Shown here piece by piece: positions 22,276 to 31,440 of a DNA stretch of 64,000 nucleotides; the first letter of the stretch is position 1, and every line of letters starts with the position of its first letter. Source of the DNA: Cheiracanthium punctorium (lineage: Eukaryota > Arthropoda > Arachnida > Araneae > Cheiracanthiidae); assembly GCA_038373885.1 (NCBI GenBank), contig JAWZYV010012344.1, positions 124,001 to 188,000 on the forward strand, in the 5' to 3' direction. The position numbers and the translations under genes are program-made. The notes beneath the pieces were generated by a model. The model made no database searches, was not told the origin of the DNA, and saw only the letters and a program-made list of their open reading frames with translations.

Positions 22276-22460
22276 CAGGGTCATACCCCAAAAAAAATTT
22301 CGGTGGGGGGGTGACCGAACGGTGAAAAAGGCTAAATTTTCGGTGTAAAAGGCTGAATTTTTCACAAAAAGGCTTCATCATTATTGTTTTGTTAACAAAA
22401 TTTTAAATTTCGAGGGGGGGGGGACCGGACTCCCTTTTACTCCCCCTGGGCACGGCCTTG
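22276..22460. mobile_element. H2 hAT MITE, copy 1
   Basis: A 185 bp element, ends CAGGGTCATACCCCA / TGGGCACGGCCTTG, flanked by the perfect 8 bp duplication TACTGCAT (22268-22275, 22461-22468). The interior has AATTTCGGTGGGGGGG near the left and GGCTGAATTTTTCAC in the middle, shared with the other H2 copies. Non-coding. Confidence 0.92.
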
Positions 22461-22468
22461 TACTGCAT

Positions 22469-22795
22469 CACTGACATATTAATTCAGCCATTCCTTATAT
22501 TAATGCATGATTATATTTCCGGAAATATTGAAATACACGATATAATATTGAAATGCACGAATTTGTACCCAATAAAGCTCAGCAATCATACTTCATGTAC
22601 AATAACATGATGATTTTCCTCTGTGGATGTGTTTTCCCTTTTTTGTACCGCAGGATAACTTTTATTTTCATACTTCTGTAAAACTCCTATTATCCGAGTT
22701 TCCACTTTAACAGAGCTACCAAATATGACATGCATTTCTACCCCTTCACCCCTACATTTTCTTTTATAGAATTTTTTTTTTTTTTTTTTATTAAG

Positions 22796-22831
<36 letters not shown>

Positions 22832-22925
22832 TTTAGAACTATGGAAAACAAACTCATGAAGGAAAATTATCAGTACTCGGAATACAGAACACAACGGAAA
22901 GTTCAATGATGGTAGCGATGAGATT
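22469..22925. other. Spacer with T18/A29 tracts
   Basis: A T run (22762-22779) followed by an A run (about 22799-22827) could form a hairpin. The 106-codon minus-strand frame over it is Phe/Lys homopolymer sequence and not a gene. Confidence 0.5.
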
Positions 22926-23125
22926 TTGGATTTAGTTTGGCCAGGTAGATTGGCCAGGATTTTGATACGATTACTCCATTGTGCGCCGGTCGACGAACTC
23001 GCCCCATATATTTTATTTTTCCACGTATTTTCCCCTCCACGCTGGTTTCCGTCTACCGTCCGCTACTGGGATCGATCTCGGGACCCAAGGTGTAGGAAGC
23101 CAGCGTAGCGCGTAGTGTATACACA
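22926..23125 (-). repeat. Second tRNA-derived SINE type or tRNA pseudogene-like segment
   Basis: On the minus strand CTACGCGCTACGCTGGCTTC resembles a tRNA A-box region and GGTCCCGAGATCGATCCCAG resembles T-arm/B-box sequence. The intervening D and anticodon arms do not fold convincingly, so a functional tRNA is unlikely. Its tail differs from the common SINE. Confidence 0.4.
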
Positions 23126-23173
23126 TAGAGGGTGGTATAATTCTCATGAGCATCCGTATAAAATAACTATCTG

Positions 23174-23350
23174 CAGGGGCGTAGCCAAGAGGGGGGGTTA
23201 TGGGGGGTCATAACCCCCCCCCCCATGAGGAATTTTTTGCCATACAAAATGTATATTCTTCACTACATTATCACACCCACGTATACATATATATGAGTTG
23301 TAGTAGTCGTAACCCCCCCTCCACATGAAAAATTTCTGGCTACTCCCCTG
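23174..23350. mobile_element. H1 hAT MITE, copy 1
   Basis: A 177 bp copy, ends CAGGGGCGTAGCCAAG / CTGGCTACTCCCCTG, with inner GGTCATAACCCCCCC and TAGTCGTAACCCCCC segments shared by the copies at 27887 and 40266. The flanks share ATCTG, but the 8 bp duplication is imperfect. Confidence 0.85.
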
Positions 23351-23404
23351 AATCTGCGATATATGCATTAAAGGTAGCCTATAACACTTAGGGTGCCACG
23401 AGTG

Positions 23405-23635
23405 TCTAAGAAGTTCTGCTCTCAAAACTGCAAGGCGGGAAGTGCCAGGTTCAAACCCCGGTCACACCTGTCGACCTAGCCGCTCCCAGTTTTCCGTGGT
23501 TTTCTTCAAAACCTCGCGTAAATACGGGCTAGGATGCCTTAGAAAGTTCCCCACAGAGGAATTCCCCCTATATGGGCCTAGGACCCTAGTGCAGTCAATC
23601 GACCTTAATCCACAAACAAACAAATAATAATACTC
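23405..23635 (+). repeat. SINE copy, tRNA-derived family
   Basis: Head with B box (CAGGTTCAAACCCCGG), then GTCGACCTAGCCGCTCCCAG, TTTTCCGTGGTTTTCTTCAA, GTAAATACGGGCTAGGATG, CCTTAGAAAG, GGACCCTAGTGCAG, ending CCACAAACAAACAAATAATA. It is near full length with a better B box than most copies. The A box region is ambiguous. Confidence 0.8.
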
Positions 23636-23765
23636 AGGTATAGTGTAACTTTTAGTCAGTAAAAAAAGTTTTGGAATCGGTTTAGTAGCTATAAAATTTC
23701 CATAGAGCGCAATGCATTAGAATTATTTTGAGTGATTTTTTAAAAAAATTATTTATGCTATATGC

Positions 23766-24178
23766 ATGCTAGTTTGCCTGTATGTTAATCCAGGGCATAA
23801 GCTAGCTTCATTACAAATTTTTCCAAATCCGTTCAACCAGGCCTCACCATGGCACAGTGGTTATGCCACTGTAAATGGTAGACGGGCGAAGTGTGAAGGT
23901 CTCGAGTTCGGGTCCCATCGCGCGCCCGTCGACCTAACCGTTCGGAGTTTTCCGTGGTTTTCTCTGAAACTTAGCGTAAATACGGGTTAGGACCCCTTAG
24001 AAAGACCCCCACGGAGGGCACCCCCACCCATCGGCCTAGAGCCCACGCGTAGCTAATCGGCCGAAATCCCATAAACCAAAACAAACCGTTCAACCAGTTT
24101 TGTGTGATTCAGTCAAAAAACATCTAAACACACAAACGTACACACACACAACATACAAATTATATTATTGGTAGGATT
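23766..24178 (+). mobile_element. RTE-like LINE 3' tail, split by a SINE
   Basis: GCCTGTATGTTAATCCAGGG ... CCAAATCCGTTCAACCAG, then after the SINE GTTTTGTGTGATTCAG and ACAAACGTACACACACAC, ending ATTATATTATTGGTAGGATT. CAAATCCGTTCAxxC followed by ACAAAC repeats and a TTATAATATTAGTAGGAT-type end is the usual form of RTE-clade LINE 3' tails in arthropods (general knowledge). The same tail occurs at 56390-56515. Confidence 0.55.
23841..24085 (+). repeat. Full-length tRNA-derived SINE with target duplication
   Basis: A 245 bp copy with flanking 12 bp duplication CCGTTCAACCAG (23829-23840, 24086-24097), as expected for target-primed reverse transcription. The pol III A box TGGCACAGTGG and B box GAGTTCGGGTCCC are clear. 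Body: CCGACCTAACCGTTCGGAG-type sequence, TTTTCCGTGGTTTTCTCTGA, TAGGACCCCTTAGAAAGAC, tail CCCATAAACCAAAACAAACC. It is inserted inside an RTE-like tail and is the best reference copy of the family here. Confidence 0.93.
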
Positions 24179-24212
24179 TGGAAATTTATTAACTTTAAGA
24201 AACACATTTGGA

Positions 24213-24840
24213 CTTTTCTTCTAATGCTTTTTAATTTGGCGTAAAATCAACATAATTTACATAACATTTCATGTTTTCCAAATGCACGTGAATCTGCAAA
24301 TAGAATTTCTGCTTTATTTCAAAAGCATACAACATTTTGTGCGGGCGATAAAACGGTTTTTAATTAATAATTATAAAAGTATTTAAAATTTAAAATTCTG
24401 AGCCTCAGGTGCACTTTACTGAAGTCATGGGCTTATATGCTCAAATTTTCAAAGCTCTGCTTTCTGTAGATTTGTTTGGAGAACATTCCTTTTTATTATT
24501 ATAGATAGATAGATTTGGCATAAAACTGGCTTAATTTCCGTGGTATTTAATGTTTTTCAGATGCACGCGCGCTTATTTATTGAAGTAATAGCATTCTTGT
24601 TAACTCAAAACATGAATCATTTGATACGGGCGAAACTCGCCAACCATGGCAATGTAAAAACGGTTTTTAATTAATAATTAAAAAAGTAATTAAAAATCTA
24701 AAATTCTAAGTAGCCTATGACCTTCTCCAGGGTCCCATCTATATCTAAACCAAAATTCATCCTAATCGATTCAGCGGTTTAGGCGTGAAAGCGTCATAAA
24801 CAAACAAAATTGCTTTCTCATTTATAATATTAGTTAGGAT
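24213..24840 (+). mobile_element. RTE-like 3' region with an internal direct repeat
   Basis: Two related segments begin TTTAATTTGGCGTAAAATC (24230) and GATTTGGCATAAAACTGGC (24512), and each reaches AAACGGTTTTTAATTAATAA. The second ends CAAAATTCATCCTAATCGAT, GCGGTTTAGGCGTGAAAGCG, ATAAACAAACAAAATTGC and TTATAATATTAGTTAGGAT, a canonical RTE-type 3' end. No reverse transcriptase sequence is present. Confidence 0.5.
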
Positions 24841-25354
24841 GGGATGAATCAAAATTAAAATACTGTTATGTGTGATTGATAGACTCTACTAATAGGGAAA
24901 TAAGCATAATATAAACTTAAAAGCAGCACACGTTTTAAAACTTTCAATATCGCAACACTCATGTTGGGCAATATTGGCCAAAATCGAGACATACGACTGA
25001 TTTTAAAATCAATTTTATAGTATATTTGTATTTTATTTTGAAGAATTTCAATGTTTGGAAATACAGAATCTTTTTTATAAATTCTAAGGTCAAGTACATT
25101 TATGACTGATGATAAATTATTTGTTATGGGGATGTGGCTTTCCAAATCAAGCAGTAATCAAGTTTTATCGAAGCTTGACAGTTCAAATGAATTAAATTCG
25201 GCGGGAAAATATTTGCCGACTCATGATTTTGTAATTTCCAAGCTTGCTGCAAGCTTAAAATGAATTGAACTGTCAAGCTTGTTGTATCAATACGTCAAAT
25301 TCAAAGAAATGTCAAGCTTGATTTCAGCATATGTGCTGTCCGGGTACGCTAGTG
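24841..25354. other. Spacer with CAAGCTTGACA repeats
   Basis: GAAGCTTGACAGTTCAAATG (about 25170) and ATTGAACTGTCAAGCTTG (about 25262) form an inverted pair, and TGTCAAGCTTGA recurs at 25310. This may be a short foldback of unknown type. Confidence 0.35.
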
Positions 25355-25535
25355 CGATGCCTTGGTAGGAGGACTTTCTAAGGGGTTCTAACGCGTATTC
25401 ACGATACATCTGGAGAAAATCTACCAAAACACGAGACCGTTAGATCGATAGCCACGCGATGGGACCCGAACCCGAAACGTTTACACTTCGGCTGTCTACC
25501 ATTTTCAGCGACATAACCACTGTGCCATGGTGAAG
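25355..25535 (-). repeat. SINE copy, tRNA-derived family
   Basis: Minus-strand copy of the 23.8 kb family. The head reads CACCATGGCACAGTGGTTAT with A box TGGCACAGTGG, followed by AAATGGTAGACAGCCGAAG, a B box region GTTTCGGGTTCGGGTCCC, and the 3' part CCTTAGAAAGTCCTCCTACC. The tail is truncated or joined to unrelated DNA. Confidence 0.85.
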
Positions 25536-25984
25536 CCAATATACATTGCATATAAAGAATATTGCTGAAGAAAAAAGCAAAGAAACGTATAACAAAAAAG
25601 GGAACAAATATCAAAGACATTTTGTATGCAAAAGAACTTTTAAAATATAGTAGCAACATGAATTGCATGGGGTGTATCAGTATAAACTTTTGTATCTTTT
25701 TAAATGTACATTTATACATACATCATATATTTTATTTACTATTTTCGCTTTACGCTTTAACAGGTTTTTAGTTATCCGTGTTAGTTTTGTAACACATTAA
25801 CTTGAATAACCGGCGCTCTACTAAATATGATAACTTTTATTTTTTTTAATCATTTGTTTAGTGGAAAATGTCGGCCCAATAATAAATCTACATAGGCGGC
25901 AAAGCAATAGAAGCACGCAGATAGCCAAGTAGTAATTGCACACCGGCGGCCATGTAATAGCTCAGACCAGAACTGTCTCCTTTC
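25536..25984. other. AT-rich spacer
   Basis: No credible coding sequence; overlapping frames on both strands at 25399-25771 run out of the SINE. GGCGGCAAAG and GGCGGCCATG near 25890-25955 resemble hAT subtermini. Confidence 0.4.
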
Positions 25985-26395
25985 AGGGCCCTAGGTTAGA
26001 GATTGAAAGGGGGGCCCCGCACTGAGAGGAATTTACAAAAAATAGACTATTAGAAAGTGTAAAATATTTGAAAACCAGTCTTACGTGCCTAAAAACCACA
26101 TTTAACTATTTCAGAGGTTTTGGGGCCCCTTTTGAGCAGTGTGGTTTCTGGGGTCCTCCGCTATGCCACTGCTTAAAGATGTAAAATTACTTTCAAATAA
26201 GTAATCAAATTACTCTGATATGTATATTAAATTATTCTAATTATAGAGTAGTATATCTATTTTTGTGGGCCTCTCTGGGACACACCTTGAGTCAGGGAGA
26301 CTCGGCAATTGCCGACCATCCGACCTGGCCATTCTAGGCCTCTAGTAACTGTACACAGGCGGCCGAACAGCAAGAACCGGCCCTGAGTTACTGCT
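25985..26395. mobile_element. Cluster of CAGGGCC-type hAT fragments
   Basis: CAGGGCCCTAGGTTAGAGAT at 25986 with inner GGGGCCCC and a matching GGGGCCCCTTTTGAGCAGTG near 26121. A second terminus at about 26390, read inverted, is CAGGGCCGGTTCTTGCTGTT. Boundaries and target duplications cannot be fixed. Confidence 0.4.
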
Positions 26396-27218
26396 TCAGT
26401 GTTCAGCATTTCTGTTTTACATAAAAGCTAGTGTATATACACACATGAGGATACTTTTTTATTTCATTAGCCATACTTATTTCTCGTAGATCGCACTTTC
26501 AGTTAAATATTTGCGTTTTCATTTGTGTAGATTGTAAATTTAGTTTACGAGCGGTTTTAGACTGAGTTAGAAAGACAACATTTCGAAATTTTTCCAAAAA
26601 TTTGAGCTGTTCTAACGCATTTACGAGCCCGGACAAAAATGTAATATATATATATTGAAAATTTGGAGCAAGGCATCCTACGGCCAGGACAAATGGCCCG
26701 GTTGTCAGCCTCCAATCGGACCTTGATGTTCTTAACATATTTTTTTTTTTTTAAGGGGGAAAAAGTTCATTCAGTCATTCTCTTGCGGATTCCAAATGTC
26801 AGACTTTGCATTGAAAAATCAGCATTAATAAGGCAGCGTTATACCTGTAATTTTCCGATCATGAAAAGTGGAATGTAAAAGTAAAGTAGCATTTGTGCCA
26901 GACGTAAGTTTAAAAAATGTAGTACTATTGTGATTCCAATAATAGCTCCGGATATGAAAAAGTCCCTTCGGCCGTAAAATAATAAATATTTTTATTCATA
27001 AAAAAAGCAAGAATACATTAAAAAAAACCGCAAAATATACATGACATGTTAAGCATATCTTCTCAGTTTTGATCACGCACGCTTGATGAAACAAGTATAA
27101 AACAGTGGGAAAGATGGCATGAATCTATATTTCCTTCCAGACTGCAGAATTCGCTCTTAGAGGAGGATTGCTACTGATTCCCACTCAAAAGTACATTTAA
27201 TGACTATGTACAAATTGG
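26396..27218. other. AT-rich spacer
   Basis: Short T run near 26740; no element or coding signal recognised. Confidence 0.45.
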
Positions 27219-27226
27219 CCAGGAGC

Positions 27227-27363
27227 CAGGGACGTACCCAGAAAAAAATTTCGGGGAGGGTCCAAAAATTTCGGAGGGGGTCCGAACGATGGAAAAGGTA
27301 GAATTTTTCGCAAAAACCACCCCCTGTGATGCCCCCTGGACCAACCCCTTGTGTACGTCCTTG
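27227..27363. mobile_element. H2 hAT MITE, copy 2
   Basis: A 137 bp element, ends CAGGGACGTACCCAG / TGTGTACGTCCTTG, flanked by the perfect 8 bp duplication CCAGGAGC (27219-27226, 27364-27371). The interior includes AATTTCGGGGAGGGTCC and AGAATTTTTCGCAAAAACC, matching H2 copy 1. Non-coding. Confidence 0.92.
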
Positions 27364-27371
27364 CCAGGAGC

Positions 27372-27656
27372 CTGTCGCCAAAACTTTAGATCACTTAGTT
27401 CACAAAGCATTGACCGAAATGTACCACGAGGACGTGGATCTAAATTGCACTCCAAAATGATAAAGATGGAAAATGACTATTTGCACATAAAAGTGGTAAT
27501 CACGAATTTGGCATCACCTCGACGAAGCTACACTTCGGCACTTAAAAGACATACAAACGAGAGCCCTTTGTCGAGTTGGATAAAGTCTCAAGTGAGTTCC
27601 TCTCAAGAAGGTCCCAGAGCTAATAGCATCTTCTACCCTCTCATAAATTCTCTTCG
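27372..27656. other. Unassigned mid-GC segment with open frame
   Basis: The 123-codon plus-strand frame 27289-27660 starts inside the H2 MITE and stops at the P1 boundary. The downstream part (RNVPRGRGSKLHSK..., SPRRSYTSALKRHTNES) is more protein-like than average, but I recognise no domain and a competing minus frame exists. Possibly low-copy sequence. Confidence 0.2.
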
Positions 27657-27660
27657 TTAA

Positions 27661-27797
27661 CCCGTTAACACGCAGTGATCCCGCTCTGGGAACACCAAAC
27701 TCTGACGTTTTGACTGTCGTCAGTCACGAAGAATAGATTGGATTTCTATGAAAATAGTTGGTGACATAGCTCCAGGAGAATCCTTAACTTTTTAGCA
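27661..27797 (-). mobile_element. P1 TTAA MITE, copy 2, 3' part only
   Basis: TTAA at 27657-27660 is followed by CCCGTTAACACGCAGTGATC, CCGCTCTGGGAACACC and AGTCACGAAGAATAGATTGG, the inverted right end of P1. Homology stops at an (ATT)n microsatellite (27798-27840), so the hairpin part and other terminus are missing. Confidence 0.85.
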
Positions 27798-27799
27798 CA

Positions 27800-27842
<43 letters not shown>

Positions 27843-28320
27843 TCTGAAAGTGAAACATGAATAAAAATGGTCTTTATGCGTAAGTGCAGGGGCGTAGCCA
27901 AGGGGGGGTTAGGGGTCATAACCCCCCTAACCACCCCCTCCCCATGAGAAATTTTTTGCCATACAAAATGTATATTCTGCACTACATTATCACACATATG
28001 TATCCATATATATGAGTTGCAGTAGTCGTAACCCCCCTCATGAAAAATTTCTGGCTACGCCCCTGCGTAAGTGTATATGAGAAAAACTTCTTTGCCTTCT
28101 CTATTCTTTTAGCATTTTACCGAAAATCTTTTAAAAATGCAGTTTTACAAAAAAATGTCCCCCGCCCTTCTCGAAAATGCAATTAACCACAGCACAAGGG
28201 ATATAATTTACGAAACAATAAAGCTCATTGTTCTACACGACTCACAGCAAGGAGATTTTCAAGGTAAAGAACGATCTCGAAATCTCTTGTCCGGACCCAC
28301 AAATCTCAACTGATATGGTT
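27798..28320 (-). repeat. Flank F, second copy, with (ATT)n and H1 insertion
   Basis: Reverse-complement match to 19331-19660, including the terminal AAT/ATT microsatellite and the junction with P1 (GATATGGTT next to TTAA). It is interrupted by an H1 MITE at 27887-28065, absent from the first copy. It lies between partial P1 copy 2 and complete P1 copy 3, both minus strand. Confidence 0.85.
27887..28065. mobile_element. H1 hAT MITE, copy 2, with internal empty-site proof
   Basis: A 179 bp element, ends CAGGGGCGTAGCCAAG / CTGGCTACGCCCCTG, flanked by the perfect 8 bp duplication CGTAAGTG (27879-27886, 28066-28073). The paralogous F copy at 19331-19660 has the uninterrupted site. The 8 bp duplication places H1 in the hAT superfamily. 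The interior is G/C-run-rich and non-coding. Confidence 0.95.
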
Positions 28321-28324
28321 TTAA

Positions 28325-28780
28325 CCCTTTAACGCGCAGTGTTCCCGCTCTGGGAACACCAAACTCGGACGTTTTGACTGTTGCCAGTCACGAAAGAATA
28401 GATTTCATTTCTATAAAAAACAGTTGCGGGTGACATAGCTCCACGAGAATCTTTGACATTTTAGCATGTCATTTCCCGTAAAAAAAAAAAAAAAAAAATG
28501 GTCACGATTATTTTGAACAGCACTGACGTCTGCTGAAAAATGGAAGAATGCGAGAACAGCTGGATAGATTGCCCAATTGAGAAAAAAGGGCAGCCGTTGC
28601 CATCGCTCGACTTAACTGCCAGCAAGATGGCGGACGATCGAAACGTTCATCGCGTGCCACAGATCTTTGACGTCAGCTGGCTGTACGTTTCGATCGTCCG
28701 CCATCTTGCTGGTAGTTAAGTCGAGCGATGGCAACGGCTGCCCTTTTTTCAGCATTGGGAAAGGGTCGCGCCTCAAAGGG
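28325..28780 (-). mobile_element. P1 TTAA hairpin MITE, copy 3
   Basis: A 456 bp copy flanked by TTAA (28321-28324, 28781-28784). Minus-strand order: CCCTTTGAGGCGCGACCC, arm, reversed arm, unpaired 3' third, CACTGCGCGTTAAAGGG. It carries an A18 run at 28480-28497 within the 3' third. Its junction with F is identical to that of copy 1, so copies 1 and 3 were duplicated together with F. Confidence 0.92.
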
Positions 28781-28784
28781 TTAA

Positions 28785-29042
28785 TGATCAAGGCACACGA
28801 ACACACGTCCTTCAACTCTCAGCCACCATGTAATATGGAATCAGACACTACAGACAAATCCGCGCAATTTTTTAAAATTTACCTGCGATATGCATCACTC
28901 AAAAGTCCGCGACAGGCGGCACGCGAAAGCTCACGATTTCAGATTAGCAGACCCTTAATCAATTTTCGACTCTCTCTCTGAAAGGGGAGAAGTGAGGTTT
29001 GGAAACGAAAGAGGAACGAAGCGACTGACAAGCATCCTGCAC
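28785..29042. other. Short spacer
   Basis: No recognisable repeat or coding sequence. Confidence 0.45.
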
Positions 29043-29462
29043 CAGTGGCGCACACAAGGGGGGGGGCAGGGGGTCCGGACCCCCCCCCTCCCCATCGGCT
29101 TTGATATTTTTTGTTTTTCGATTGATTATTATCCGATATCTATAGTAAGTAAAATAATTCTAAAAAAAGGTAGCAATAGTTTCAGTTCTAATAAATAAAA
29201 AAAGAATTTTTTTTTCTCGTTTTCCTCAACTTTCAAAAACGAACTGAAACCGAACATAAAACACCATCTTGTTCTCAAAACTGAACAACTATTACTTTCC
29301 TTCCTATTGTACTGTGTAGTGTATTCTTAGGGAACTGGATGGGACGAGTTCTGATGAATTCCAGCTAATGAAATCGAGCTCTTTCATCACTGATTTTTGA
29401 CAATCTGGAACATCCCTAAAAGCTGGACCCCCCACCAGCGAAAAATCCTGTGTGCGCCCCTG
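29043..29462. mobile_element. H10 hAT element, 420 bp
   Basis: Ends CAGTGGCGCACACAAGG / CCTGTGTGCGCCCCTG. Flanking 8-mers TCCTGCAC and ACCTGCGC match at six of eight positions, a decayed duplication. Inside each end lie GGGGTCCGGACCCCCCC and GCTGGACCCCCCACC. The interior is AT-rich without transposase similarity. Confidence 0.7.
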
Positions 29463-29523
29463 ACCTGCGCAGAAACAAAGGCGACGCGATGCATACTCTG
29501 AGCGCAAACTTTACAAAATAGAT

Positions 29524-30391
29524 CAGTGGTTCTCAAGTGGTGGTCCACGAACAAGTTTTAAGTGGTCCGCGAAACGAGTGAGTGTTGTTTTCAAAATTTC
29601 ATGAAGTAAAAAAGCAAAAGGCTCAATTGTTTACGGTCGTCTTTTTAAAGGATTAAAAAAAATGTTTCATAGTCCTTGCAAAATAGTGAAAATACGGGCA
29701 GGCACACTACAGTTCTATAAAATACTGTATCATCTCAGCCAATCTTTTGCCTTCGGCTACTAGCATATGTAAACAGGGCTGATTAACTATTATCAGTATC
29801 ATTGAGTCAGTGGAAATTTCCTGTGCCTTTGAATTTTTTCTTTTATATTATATTTTGTGCAAAAAAGCTTTGCACTATTTCGCTCGATCACGGTTTTTGG
29901 TGTAGACACGATTTGTCTACGCCCCGTATCACTTTTCAAATGTGGTTTTTTCAAGGACTTGTGTAGGGTTCTTTTTAGTTTCCAATCTATATTCTTGCAT
30001 TTTATGTGGTTTTTTCCTTGACACGTTGTTTTTTTTACCCTACTTTATTTTTCGGACAACACTTGTCTACGCCAGAAATGCACGGTGTATCACTTTTCAT
30101 TTTACTGTCGACACTTTTCAAACAGCATAATTAAAAAGGGGTTTTATTCTTACTTATGCCACGACGTAAGTTAACTGACGAAGAAAAAGAAGCCTCCAGA
30201 CAAAAGATGCGTCAACACATTAATGCTGTGGAGTTTTTAATAATAATAAGTGTAGCACTCAAGTGCACAGATTTTTATATATATATATTTTTTTTAATTT
30301 TATCTCTCCGCCCATAAAAGAGTTCTTTGAAGTGGTCAGTGGGTAAATTGGAAGTTAGACAGTGGTCCGCGGGTTGAGTTGGGAACCACTG
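29524..30391. mobile_element. H5 hAT element, CAGTGGTTCTCAAG family, 868 bp
   Basis: Ends CAGTGGTTCTCAAGTGGTGG / GAGTTGGGAACCACTG. Flanks AAATAGAT (29516-29523) and AGATAGAT (30392-30399) match at seven of eight positions. Subterminal GTGGTCCGCGAAACG and CAGTGGTCCGCGGGTTG are inverted-related. CAGTGGTTCTCAA ends are well known for hAT elements. The interior may carry captured sequence (see 30156-30314). Confidence 0.85.
30156..30314 (+). CDS. Small uncharacterised ORF inside H5 element
   Basis: A 52-codon frame starting MPRRKLTDEEKEASRQKMRQ. The first ~26 residues are charged and look like the start of a soluble nucleic-acid-associated protein; the rest is AT-rich hydrophobic sequence and probably non-coding readthrough. 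About 230 bp upstream, two blocks share TTGTCTACGCC followed by GTATCACTTTTCA (about 29916 and 30063), possibly a duplicated 5' region. I do not recognise the protein. It could be the remnant 5' end of a gene carried by H5 or chance. Confidence 0.2.
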
Positions 30392-30464
30392 AGATAGATC
30401 ATACTGTGAATGTGATTAAATAGCCGATGGTCGATTGAGCTTATTTGGTTTTGATGCAAAACCA

Positions 30465-31115
30465 AATTGGCGCCAAAAATAAGTCCCCAAAAAGGAGGTC
30501 AGCTAAGTCCTAACACCAATATTTTTTGAAAATTCTAGAAAACCTTATGTTAACCCTTTGAGGCTCAACCCTTTCCCAATGCTGAAAAAAGGGCAGCCGT
30601 TGCCATCGCTCGACTTAACTACCAGCAAGATGGTGGACGATCGAAACGTTCATCGCGTGCCACAGATCTAGAGACCCTTTTTTGACGCGTAGTCAAAAAA
30701 GGGCGTCAAAAAAGGCACGCGATGAACGTTTCGATCGTCCGCCATCTTGCTGGTAGTTAAGTCGAGCGATGGCAACGGCTGCCCTTTTTTCAGCATTGGG
30801 CAATCTATCCAGCTGTTCTCGCATTCTTCCATGTTTCAGCAGATGTCAGTGCTGTTAAAAATAATCGTGACAATATTTTTACGGGAAATGACGTGCTAAA
30901 AAGTAAAGGATTCTTGTGGAGCTATGTCACCCGCAACTACTTTTATAGAAATCAAATCTATTCTTCGTGACTGGCAACAGTCAAAACGTCAGAGTTTGGT
31001 ATTCCCAGAGCGGGAACACTGTGCGTTAAAGGGTTAACCAATTGTGAAACCCGAAACTCCGCATCTCGCGTTCTAGTTAACCGATTTAATCGATATGTTG
31101 GTGGAAAATATATCC
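30465..31115 (+). repeat. Dispersed repeat X, copy 1, interrupted by P1
   Basis: GCGCCAAAAATAAGTCCCCA, AGTCCTAACACC, TTGAAAATTCTAGAAAA, then after P1 copy 4 GTGAAACCCGAAACTCCGCA, GCGTTCTAGTTAACCGAT. The same order occurs at 58245-58705 (GAGCCAAAAATAAGTCCCTA, GGCCTAGGACCC, TCGAGATTTCTCGAAAAT, GTAAACCCAAACCTCC, GATCTAGGTGACCGAT). X is of unknown class. P1 lies at a different point in each copy. Confidence 0.75.
30554..31033 (+). mobile_element. P1 TTAA hairpin MITE, copy 4
   Basis: A 480 bp copy flanked by TTAA (30550-30553, 31034-31037). Left CCCTTTGAGGCTCAACCC, right CACTGTGCGTTAAAGGG. Both hairpin arms are present, with a rearranged apex repeating TTTTTTGACGC and GTCAAAAAAGG. It is inserted in repeat X between TTATG and CCAATTG-type sequence. 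Confidence 0.93.
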
Positions 31116-31440
31116 TTTCTGAAAAAAGTGCGTATGTAAAGTTTCAGTTTCTGCTACGTGCGTATTATGCGAAACATATTTTGATCTGTCTTTAAAACCA
31201 GCATTGTAGGGTGTTTTTAAAATTTACAGGATAATTATTGTACTCGTTGAAAGTGCATAACACTTATATTTTGTTTTTAGTTCTTTGAATTAAATTGATC
31301 ATGTACTATTATGTTTTGAACTTGTGTGTCCGAATGACTCCATGAGACGTAGTTGACTAAGTAAAGAAGCGTAAGTCTTGCTATAAATGGTAATCGCGCG
31401 ATTACTAAGAGCATAAACTTTATGCAAATTTTAATGTATT
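31116..31440. other. Spacer
   Basis: No features recognised. Confidence 0.4.

Noticed and set aside
22586..22906. 106-codon minus-strand frame
   Set aside because: Built on adjoining T18 and A29 tracts; homopolymeric Phe/Lys.
22926..23125. Functional tRNA gene
   Set aside because: Only A/B-box-like segments are visible; the arms do not pair into a cloverleaf and the sequence continues into a SINE-like body.
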